From: Fictibacillus sp. b24
GTDB taxonomy: Bacteria > Bacillota > Bacilli > Bacillales > Fictibacillaceae
DNA length: 64,000 nt
Assembly (NCBI RefSeq): GCF_030348825.1
Contig: NZ_JAUCES010000005.1
Location: forward strand, 62,001-126,000
Direction of reading: 5' to 3'
The notes beneath the pieces were generated by a model that saw only the letters and a program-made list of their open reading frames with translations, made no database searches and was not told where the DNA came from. The position numbers and the translations under genes were made by a program. Positions 56,662 to 64,000 of this stretch are shown one piece after another. Within the stretch, counting starts at the first letter, position 1, and each line of letters begins with the position of its first letter.

Positions 56662-58026
56662 ATGAGTGATTTATTTGCTGACCGTATACCACCGCAAAAT
56701 ATTGAAGCTGAGCAGGCTGTTCTTGGTGCTATCTTTTTAGAGCCCGAAGCTCTTATCACGGCCTCAGAAATCCTGCTGCCTGAAGATTTTTACCGAGCGA
56801 CTCACCAACGAATCTATCGTGTGATGCTCGATCTTAACGCAAAAGGCGAGCCGGTCGATTTGATTACTGTCACTTCAGAACTGCAGGATAAAAACCAGCT
56901 GGATGAAGTGGGAGGATTATCTTTTTTATCGGAGCTTGCTGATAGTTCGCCGACAGCTGCGAACATCGAGTATTACAGCAAGATTGTTGAGGAAAAATCC
57001 CTTCTGCGCCGTTTGATTCGTACTGCGACTGACATTACAGCGAACAGCTATGCGCGTGAAGAAGAAGTAGAAGCTATTCTGAACGAAGCAGAGAAATCGA
57101 TTTTAGAAGTAGCGAACCGTAAGAACACGAGTGCTTTTACAGCCATTAAAGATGTATTGGTGCATGCATATGACAACATTGAAGCTCTTCATAACCGTAA
57201 GGGCGACATTACGGGGATCCCGACTGGCTTTAACGATCTGGACCGGATGACTGCAGGGTTTCAGCGGAATGACTTGATAATCGTAGCAGCCCGGCCATCT
57301 GTAGGTAAAACAGCATTTGCACTGAACATTGCTCAAAACGTCGCAACAAAGACAGATGAGAATGTGGCCATATTCAGTCTCGAGATGGGTGCAGAACAGC
57401 TCGTTATGCGTATGCTCTGTGCTGAGGGGAACCTGGATGCTCAGCGTCTGCGTACTGGATCATTGCTTCCTGAAGACTGGCAGAAGCTAACGATGGCAAT
57501 GGGAAGTCTGTCTGCCGCTGGTATTTACATTGACGATACACCAGGTATCCGTATCAATGATATCCGTGCGAAATGCCGTCGTCTGAAGCAGGAAAAGGGA
57601 CTAGGCATGATTCTGATCGATTATTTGCAGCTTATTATGGGTAGCGGGAAATCTGGCGAGAATCGTCAGCAGGAGGTTTCTGAGATCTCCCGTTCATTAA
57701 AAGCTCTTGCACGTGAGCTGGAAGTGCCAGTTATCGCACTATCACAGCTATCACGTGGTGTTGAATCCCGTCAGGACAAGCGTCCGATGATGTCTGATAT
57801 CCGTGAATCAGGTTCCATCGAGCAGGATGCAGATATCGTTGCCTTCTTATACCGTGATGATTATTACGATAAAGAAACGGAAGCGAAGAATATTATCGAA
57901 ATCATTATTGCAAAACAGCGTAATGGTCCAACAGGAACGGTAGAGCTTGCCTTTGTAAAAGAATACAACAAATTCGTTAACCTGGACCGGCGGCACGATG
58001 AGAGTGCCATACCGCCAGGCGCATAG
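56662..58026 (+). CDS. dnaB: Replicative DNA helicase DnaB (DnaC of B. subtilis)
   Basis: 454 residues. Hexameric 5'-3' helicase at the fork. N-terminal DnaG-interacting domain (RIPPQNIEAEQAVLGAIFLE) and the RecA-type ATPase with Walker A AARPSVGKTAFALN (about 212), ILIDYLQLI and DIRESGSIEQDAD. GGAGG precedes the ATG. It is named DnaC in B. subtilis. Confidence 0.98.
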   Translation: MSDLFADRIPPQNIEAEQAVLGAIFLEPEALITASEILLPEDFYRATHQRIYRVMLDLNAKGEPVDLITVTSELQDKNQLDEVGGLSFLSELADSSPTAANIEYYSKIVEEKSLLRRLIRTATDITANSYAREEEVEAILNEAEKSILEVANRKNTSAFTAIKDVLVHAYDNIEALHNRKGDITGIPTGFNDLDRMTAGFQRNDLIIVAARPSVGKTAFALNIAQNVATKTDENVAIFSLEMGAEQLVMRMLCAEGNLDAQRLRTGSLLPEDWQKLTMAMGSLSAAGIYIDDTPGIRINDIRAKCRRLKQEKGLGMILIDYLQLIMGSGKSGENRQQEVSEISRSLKALARELEVPVIALSQLSRGVESRQDKRPMMSDIRESGSIEQDADIVAFLYRDDYYDKETEAKNIIEIIIAKQRNGPTGTVELAFVKEYNKFVNLDRRHDESAIPPGA

Positions 58027-58064
58027 AAAAAAGCAGCTGGAGATTAATCCGGCTGCTTTTGCAT
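58027..58064. terminator. Bidirectional terminator between dnaB and the UPF0158 gene
   Basis: AAAAGCAGCTGG / CCGGCTGCTTTT hairpin with an A-run before and a T-run after. Confidence 0.9.
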
Positions 58065-58448
58065 TTCTATAAGTTCTTTTTCCGTCAACCAATTTTCGAT
58101 CCTGCTTTTGACTTTGTCTTTTTGAAAGGTCTGCCACTCTTCAAGCAAGTCCAGTTTTTTCACTTTTTCCGTAAAACGTTCAAAAGGCTCATCTTCATTC
58201 AGTGCATGCAATAGCTCGCTGTTTTGATGATGACTTTCAAACTCAACCATCCAGCTAAAAGATTCAACATTCATCACTTTTGGAATCTCAATGAATCGCT
58301 CTGGTTCATTTGGGTCTAAAAACTCTAGATTTGGTAGACCGCCAGGCTCGATCGCATCAAGCAGGATAACTTGTTCGCTTCTGTCTAAATAATATATGTG
58401 GTTAGCTTTATGGTCCATATAAGCAACCATTAATTTTTCGATAAACAA
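58044..58448 (-). CDS. UPF0158 family protein
   Basis: 134 residues from a TTG at 58448, which sits 9 bp behind AGGAGGT; an ATG three codons earlier directly abuts the ribosome site and is less likely. The family pattern is short acidic segments around IYYLDRSEQVILLDAIEP and EEWQTFQKDKVKSRIENWL. Function unknown. It is on the minus strand, against the fork on this arm, between dnaB and purA. Confidence 0.75.
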   Translation of the reverse strand: MFIEKLMVAYMDHKANHIYYLDRSEQVILLDAIEPGGLPNLEFLDPNEPERFIEIPKVMNVESFSWMVEFESHHQNSELLHALNEDEPFERFTEKVKKLDLLEEWQTFQKDKVKSRIENWLTEKELIEMQKQPD

Positions 58449-58529
58449 AGGAATCATACCTCCTAAACAAGGTGAATACTACAGGATACGATAGAGTTTT
58501 TGATCTTTTGACTATGGAATTGTAAATAT

Positions 58530-58571
58530 ATTACGAACGAAAGTGAATTTATATGATTTAATGTTCGTGTT
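58530..58571. promoter_or_regulatory. PurR-binding PurBox pair upstream of purA
   Basis: Two CGAAC-type boxes in opposite orientation: ATTACGAACGAA (58530-58541) and, on the other strand, AACACGAACATT (58560-58571), spaced by 18 bp. They match the consensus AWWWCGAACWWT at 10 and 11 of 12 positions. They lie just upstream of the purA -35, fitting purine repression. Confidence 0.75.
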
Positions 58572-58576
58572 TTTGA

Positions 58577-58605
58577 TTGACTTTCCTTAAATATATTGCT
58601 AAACT
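58577..58605 (+). promoter_or_regulatory. purA promoter
   Basis: TTGACT (58577-58582), 17 bp, TAAACT (58600-58605), about 64 bp before purA. Confidence 0.75.
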
Positions 58606-58650
58606 AAGCATGGTTTTTAAGATTAGATGATAAATTTCGTCAATCGTTAA

Positions 58651-59955
<1,305 letters not shown>

Positions 59956-59963
59956 ATCATAAT

Positions 59964-60000
59964 CGAGGCCCCTTGGAAACAAGGGGCTTCAATTTTTTGA
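59964..60000 (+). terminator. Terminator after purA
   Basis: GAGGCCCCTTG / CAAGGGGCTTC hairpin followed by AATTTTTTG. Confidence 0.9.
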
Positions 60001-60093
60001 GGATAACTTAACACCATTTAAGGGAAAAGCACTTCATGTAGATAAGATTGTTGAGCAATTGAAAGTTTTTTTGAAAAATAAATTAAAAACATA

Positions 60094-60122
60094 TTGCCAA
60101 AGTCTCTATATCGTGATAAAGT
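60094..60122 (+). promoter_or_regulatory. tRNA cluster promoter
   Basis: TTGCCA (60094-60099), 17 bp, TAAAGT (60117-60122), about 43 bp before tRNA-Lys. Confidence 0.7.
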
Positions 60123-60164
60123 AACACTTGTCGTGAAAAAACGACAAACGTTTTAAACAAGCAC

Positions 60165-60240
60165 GAGCCATTAGCTCAGTCGGTAGAGCATCTGACTTTT
60201 AATCAGAGGGTCGAAGGTTCGAGTCCTTCATGGCTCACCA
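60165..60240 (+). tRNA. tRNA-Lys(TTT)
   Basis: 76 nt with CCA. Acceptor GAGCCAT / ATGGCTC, D-loop AGCTCAGTCGGTAGAGC, anticodon loop reads CTTTTAA giving TTT. First of four tRNAs. Confidence 0.97.
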
Positions 60241-60256
60241 CTTTTTCTAAAAAAGT

Positions 60257-60331
60257 GGCCCGTTGGTCAAGCGGTTAAGACACCGCCCTTTCACGGCGGT
60301 AACACGGGTTCGAATCCCGTACGGGTCACCA
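60257..60331 (+). tRNA. tRNA-Glu(TTC)
   Basis: 75 nt with CCA. Acceptor GGCCCGT / ACGGGTC, anticodon loop CTTTCAC giving TTC. Second in the cluster. Confidence 0.96.
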
Positions 60332-60363
60332 TTTCTTTTTAACTTGAATAAAAGCTTTTAAGT

Positions 60364-60439
60364 GGACTCGTGGTGTAGTGGTTAACATGCCTGCCTGTCA
60401 CGCAGGAGATCGCCGGTTCGACCCCGGTCGGGTCCGCCA
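60364..60439 (+). tRNA. tRNA-Asp(GTC)
   Basis: 76 nt with encoded end GCCA. Acceptor GGACTCG / CGGGTCC, anticodon loop CTGTCAC giving GTC. Third in the cluster. Confidence 0.96.
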
Positions 60440-60497
60440 CTTTTTTTCAACACAGTAATTAAATAAAACCAAAAATTTTTGGTTTTTGAAAATTTTT

Positions 60498-60573
<76 letters not shown>

Positions 60574-60598
60574 TTTTACTTTTAATCCTAAAATCATG

Positions 60599-60634
60599 CT
60601 GCATGTTCCTTTAAAAAGGGGCATGCTTTTTTTA
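60599..60634 (+). terminator. Terminator of the tRNA cluster
   Basis: GCATGTTCCTTT / AAAGGGGCATGC hairpin followed by TTTTTTTATT. Confidence 0.9.
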
Positions 60635-60663
60635 TTCATTTTCTCTTGAATAAGACTTCGGTC

Positions 60664-60840
60664 AGGGGTATACATAGAGGTCAATTTTGTCGAGAATTAT
60701 CGAATCGCCTATATTTAGTCATTAAAGACTTAATTACTATCGATTTTGACTTAATTTTTCTCATTTAGACTTAATTATATGGAGTTTAGACTTAATTATC
60801 ATCATAAGTACCCTGGTGGGTATACGAGCTAAAGACTTTA
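60664..60840. repeat. Intergenic element with 21-bp-period degenerate repeats
   Basis: GACTTAATT cores start at 60727, 60748, 60768 and 60789, steps of 21, 20 and 21. The left end (AGGGGTATA.., then TGTCGAG.., TCGCC, ATAT, GTCA) can be aligned with that of 52541-52735; the right end has GGGTATACGAG. The rest of 60635-61014 shows no gene. Confidence 0.75.
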
Positions 60841-61014
60841 CGACACCGAAACTGCCTCCTTCTTACAACAAAATGACGTGAACAGAGAAATGAGCGGCAT
60901 CTATCAGCATCATCATACTTACTTTTGTTACTTTTAATGCTATTAAGAGGGATAAGTCCTCGCTATTTAGAATATATTGTATCAATTGGGATGAGGAAGG
61001 TTGTGATCATACAG

Positions 61015-61590
61015 ATGGAATTTGAATGGGGGCTGTATTTGATCGCGAGTTACCTTGTAGGCGGAATCATGACAGGGTTTCTTGTAGCAAAGCTTTTAAA
61101 GGGTGTTGACTTACGATTATTAGGCAGCGGTAATATAGGGGCTCGAAATGCAGGCAGGGTTTTAGGATCATCGGGTTTCGTTCTGACTTTAGCAGGGGAC
61201 ATTTTAAAAGCGGCAGCAGTCGTTTGGGCAGCCATTCAATTTGGATATCCTCCTCATATTCAGCTGCTTGGATTTCTTGCGGTGATTCTCGGTCACCTTT
61301 ATCCGATATTCCTGAAGTTTCATGGTGGAAAAGGAGTCGCTTCTTTTATTGGAGGACTGATTGTTTTCCATCAGCCATCAGCCATACTTGTTGGGGCGGC
61401 ATTTTTATTGTTTTATGCGATAAAAAGAAGTTTAACGGTAGCGGGTCTTTTTGCCTTCTCACTCGCACCTTTCTTCTACTGGCTTATTGAAAGACAATGG
61501 CAAGAAACGTTGATCCTTCTGCCGATCAGCTTGCTCGTGGTATATGTTCAAAAAGAGGATATTATCGAACGAATTAAACTAACAGAATAG
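61015..61590 (+). CDS. PlsY-like glycerol-3-phosphate acyltransferase family protein
   Basis: 191 residues from the ATG at 61015; in-frame ATGs at 60991 and 60925 are alternatives, none with a strong ribosome site (AGGAAGG lies about 14 bp before 61015). About five membrane segments. Motif 1 GSGNIGARNAGR resembles the PlsY GSGNxGATN but with Arg for Thr, and motif 2 KFHGGKGVASF is well kept. The third PlsY motif (HxxNIxRLxxGxE) is not visible: the end reads VVYVQKEDIIERIKLTE. It is probably a paralogue of the main PlsY; activity uncertain. Confidence 0.75.
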   Translation: MEFEWGLYLIASYLVGGIMTGFLVAKLLKGVDLRLLGSGNIGARNAGRVLGSSGFVLTLAGDILKAAAVVWAAIQFGYPPHIQLLGFLAVILGHLYPIFLKFHGGKGVASFIGGLIVFHQPSAILVGAAFLLFYAIKRSLTVAGLFAFSLAPFFYWLIERQWQETLILLPISLLVVYVQKEDIIERIKLTE

Positions 61591-61593
61591 GTG

Positions 61594-61632
61594 TTAAAAA
61601 GAGTATAGATGATCATCCTATACTCTTTTTTT
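61594..61632 (+). terminator. Terminator after the PlsY-like gene
   Basis: AAAAAGAGTATAG / CTATACTCTTTTT hairpin followed by a long T-run. Confidence 0.92.
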
Positions 61633-61732
61633 TTGAGTTTTTTTCCTAAAAGATTGCAAAGCGGAAAATCTGGAGTGGAAAACCAAAAAATTACTAGAGC
61701 AGCCACCAAACAGCCTTTTTCCATGTCGTTTT

Positions 61733-61749
61733 TTTACATTTGCATTACA
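61733..61749. promoter_or_regulatory. WalR-binding site
   Basis: TTTACA-N5-ATTACA, the reverse complement of the WalR consensus TGTWAH-N5-TGTWAH with no mismatch. It sits 14 bp upstream of the -35 of the M23 gene, an activating position. The walR gene itself is downstream at 63514. Confidence 0.7.
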
Positions 61750-61763
61750 AAATACGTGAAATT

Positions 61764-61793
61764 CTGACAAATAGAAATTCCTTATGATAGGAT
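61764..61793 (+). promoter_or_regulatory. M23 peptidase gene promoter
   Basis: CTGACA (61764-61769), 18 bp, TAGGAT (61788-61793). Moderate match; the start would be about 61800, a leader of roughly 78 nt. Confidence 0.55.
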
Positions 61794-61877
61794 ACTAGAG
61801 GTGCTTTAGGAGAATTTTGTCATAGGACATTAGACTTAGATGAGATATAGAAGAGGATCTTTAGGGGGAAATAGAAG

Positions 61878-63335
61878 GTGCAAAATCGAAAAACCACTGA
61901 AGTATTTAAAAATAAAATCATTCCGCTTTTTATTGCGGTTTTAATGATACTCTCGACATTTACGTTGAATCCATCCATTGCAGATGCACATCATGATGAT
62001 AACCACTTGATCAAAACCGTTTTTAACGTTTATGTGGATGGAAAGAAGATCGGTACCGTTCGAGAAGAAAGTGTTGTCGAAAACACGGTAGAAGAGATAT
62101 TGCAGCAAGCTAAAGGCAGAAAGAGTAATTTTGCTTTTACCATAAATGAATCCATTGAGTTAAAGCCGGAAAAAATGTTCAGACCACAGTTTGATAATGA
62201 AGCGGCGAGAGAAGCGTTAAGAGACCGCTTATCGGTTTCCGTTGAAGCTTATCGATTGGTAGTTGGCGGGCAAACAGTAGCTTACGTTTCAAGTGAAAAA
62301 GAAGCAGAAGATACGCTGTTAAAGCTGCAGCTTGAACATGTTTCAAAAGCAGAGCTTGATGAGATACAAAAAAAGAAAGCCGAAAATAAGGAGCTTGAAG
62401 TTCCAAAATTGAGTCCTGGAGAAAGTAAGGTTGTTGATATCGATTTCTCGACACCCATTTTTATTCAAAAAGCACAGACGTCAATCAAGGATCTCGTATC
62501 TGTTGACGGTGCGATCTCCCTTTTAAAAGAAGGGACAATTCAGGAAAAAGAGCATGTTGTTCAAAAAGGTGAAACGGTTAAGTCGATTGCCGAAAAGTAT
62601 CACTTAACAATGGAGCAATTTTACACATTAAATAAAGAATTGCTGCTCGTTCCTGTTATTCGTCCTGGACAAGCGGTTACTGTTACAGAAAAGAAGCCTT
62701 ATACCGAAGTAATGGTATATGAAGCAACTCGTGTACAAAACGAGATTCCTTTTCAAGTTGAAAAACAAGAAGACAGTACGCTAGAAAAGGGACAGGTGAA
62801 AACGGTTCAAAAAGGTCAAAAAGGGTTAGAAGACATAACCTATACCGTTAGAAAAGCAGACGATAAAGTTCTTAAAAAAGACACCGTAAAACAAGAGACA
62901 GTGAAAGCACCTGTTACTGAGATTCAGAAGATCGGTACGAAAGTGATTCCGTCTAAAGGGACAGGCACTCTTTCATGGCCAGCAGTTGGCGGATACATCT
63001 CGAGCCATAAAGGATCCAGATGGGGAAGACAGCATAAAGGAATGGACATTGCACGGCCTTCAGAACGATCCATCTTGGCAGCGGACAACGGTACGGTTGC
63101 TTCTGCTGGTTGGGATGGGGATTACGGCAACAAGATCATCATCAATCATAACAATGGCATGAAAACTATCTATGCTCATTTGAATTCCATTTCTGTATCA
63201 ACAGGAGATGTGGTGCAAAAGGGATCAAAGATTGGAGTTATGGGATCTACAGGCCAATCGACAGGCGTTCATTTGCATTTTGAAGTATACGAGAACGGCG
63301 TACTAAAAAACCCTGCAGATTATATAAAAAAATAA
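61878..63335 (+). CDS. LysM-G5-M23 cell-wall endopeptidase
   Basis: 485 residues, GTG start behind AGGGGG. An N-terminal signal peptide or membrane anchor (about 12-37, IIPLFIAVLMILSTFTL), a long region, a LysM domain (VVQKGETVKSIAEKYHLT, about 228-275), a G5 domain (about 278-355) and the LytM/M23 zinc peptidase. Metal residues: His and Asp of QHKGMDIARP (about 386-390), His of YAHL (about 434) and HLHFE (about 465). It should cut peptidoglycan cross-links outside the membrane. It lies just upstream of walR and carries a WalR box. Confidence 0.93.
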   Translation: MQNRKTTEVFKNKIIPLFIAVLMILSTFTLNPSIADAHHDDNHLIKTVFNVYVDGKKIGTVREESVVENTVEEILQQAKGRKSNFAFTINESIELKPEKMFRPQFDNEAAREALRDRLSVSVEAYRLVVGGQTVAYVSSEKEAEDTLLKLQLEHVSKAELDEIQKKKAENKELEVPKLSPGESKVVDIDFSTPIFIQKAQTSIKDLVSVDGAISLLKEGTIQEKEHVVQKGETVKSIAEKYHLTMEQFYTLNKELLLVPVIRPGQAVTVTEKKPYTEVMVYEATRVQNEIPFQVEKQEDSTLEKGQVKTVQKGQKGLEDITYTVRKADDKVLKKDTVKQETVKAPVTEIQKIGTKVIPSKGTGTLSWPAVGGYISSHKGSRWGRQHKGMDIARPSERSILAADNGTVASAGWDGDYGNKIIINHNNGMKTIYAHLNSISVSTGDVVQKGSKIGVMGSTGQSTGVHLHFEVYENGVLKNPADYIKK

Positions 63336-63339
63336 CTTC

Positions 63340-63378
63340 TAAGACCTCTCAGGATTATTTCTTCCTGGGAGGTTTTTC
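63340..63378 (+). terminator. Terminator after the M23 gene
   Basis: ACCTCTCAGGA / TCCTGGGAGGT hairpin followed by TTTTTC. Confidence 0.88.
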
Positions 63379-63513
63379 TTGTCTAAAATTAGAAGGTTTT
63401 ACTAGTAGTATGGAGAAAGTTTCAACTGTGATAAAATAGTAGAGATACCTTAAAATGATACTACAAACAATCTGCTATATATTAAATAGAGTTTCCGAAG
63501 AAGGAGCGTTCCC

Positions 63514-64000
63514 ATGGATAAGAAAATTCTCGTTGTGGATGATGAAAAACCAATTGCAGATATTCTGCAATTTAATCTCGAAAAAGAGGGATTTACGGTA
63601 AGCTGCGCTTATGACGGTATTAATGCCCTTGAAAAAGTAGAAAAAGAGAAGCCAGATATGATCCTGCTTGATATTATGCTTCCTTTAAAAGATGGCATGG
63701 AAGTATGCCGCGAGATTCGCAAAAAGTATGATATGCCGATTATTATGCTTACTGCAAAAGATTCGGAAATCGATAAGGTGCTAGGGTTAGAGCTAGGTGC
63801 GGATGACTACGTAACAAAGCCGTTCAGCACGCGCGAACTGATTGCTCGAGTAAAAGCCAACCTTCGCCGTCACCAGCAGGAGTCAGAGCGTGAAGTAGAT
63901 GAGAACAATGAGATTACAATCGGTTCTCTAACGATTCACCCTGATGCTTATATTGTTACAAAGCGCGGTGAAACGATAGAGTTAACACATCGAGAATTTG
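63514..64000 (+). CDS. walR: Response regulator WalR (YycF), 3' end outside window
   Basis: First 162 residues. It begins [20 protein letters not shown] and has the receiver domain with acidic pocket VVDDE (about 7-11), phospho-accepting Asp in LLDIMLP (about 53), Thr in MLTAKDS and Lys in VTKPFS. The OmpR-type winged helix begins at about 135 ([20 protein letters not shown]) and is cut by the window end. It is the essential master regulator of cell-wall hydrolases. AAGGAGCG precedes the ATG. The kinase gene walK would follow outside. Confidence 0.96.
   Translation, partial: MDKKILVVDDEKPIADILQFNLEKEGFTVSCAYDGINALEKVEKEKPDMILLDIMLPLKDGMEVCREIRKKYDMPIIMLTAKDSEIDKVLGLELGADDYVTKPFSTRELIARVKANLRRHQQESEREVDENNEITIGSLTIHPDAYIVTKRGETIELTHREF

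Overview
The window is the replication-origin region of a low-GC Gram-positive, endospore-forming member of the Bacillaceae or a close relative. This rests on the gene order, which follows the Bacillus subtilis origin region almost gene for gene, on sporulation genes (bofA, yyaC), on the large 270-nt bacterial SRP RNA, and on T-box and S-box leaders. The 16S sequence and protein flavour suggest something like Fictibacillus, but that genus guess is from memory and unverified. Nothing here looks like a prophage, plasmid or defence island.

Layout. oriC surrounds dnaA (about 34.24-36.21 kb): a cluster of DnaA boxes upstream of dnaA, and an unwinding element with DnaA-trio motifs between dnaA and dnaN. 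The left arm (1-34 kb) is mostly minus strand, co-directional with its replication fork. Reading away from the origin it holds dnaN, yaaA, recF, remB, gyrB, gyrA, an HD-GYP-like gene, a complete rRNA operon (16S-23S-5S), yaaC, guaB, dacA, pdxS-pdxT, serS with a T-box, tRNA-Ser, an S-box-controlled metNIQ operon (an addition to the B. subtilis order), dck/dgk, an isochorismatase-family gene, tadA, SRP RNA, dnaX, yaaK, recR, yaaL, bofA and the start of a second rRNA operon cut by the window edge. The right arm (36.8-64 kb) is mostly plus strand: rpmH, rnpA, yidD, yidC, khpB, mnmE, mnmG, rsmG, noc, soj/parA, spo0J/parB, a DUF554 gene, yyaC, mscS-type channel, yyzM, ychF, rpsF-ssb-rpsR, yybS, gdpP, rplI, dnaB, a UPF0158 gene, purA, a four-tRNA cluster (Lys-Glu-Asp-Phe), a PlsY-like gene, an M23 peptidase and walR (cut by the window end).

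How it works together. The core is replication initiation and chromosome organisation: DnaA with oriC, the clamp, helicase, SSB, gyrase, RecF/RecR, Soj/Spo0J with three parS sites, and Noc. Around it sit translation and tRNA modification (rRNA, tRNAs, MnmE/MnmG, TadA, SerS, ribosomal proteins), membrane insertion (YidC/YidD, SRP RNA), nucleotide supply (guaB, purA, dgk, dck) and cell-wall maintenance (dacA, M23 enzyme, walR).

The strongest unexplained signals are repeats. (1) Eleven copies of a 130-200 bp imperfect palindrome occur in intergenic DNA. Their inner stems differ between copies by compensating changes, three copies carry the same 61-bp insert, and one carries a further 125-bp element. 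(2) Three intergenic loci carry degenerate tandem repeats of unrelated core sequence but the same 21-bp period. Other points worth a look are an HD-GYP protein whose HD pair reads SD, a perfect WalR box upstream of the M23 gene next to walR, a PlsY paralogue lacking the third motif, and a palindrome copy lodged between the serS T-box and its start codon.
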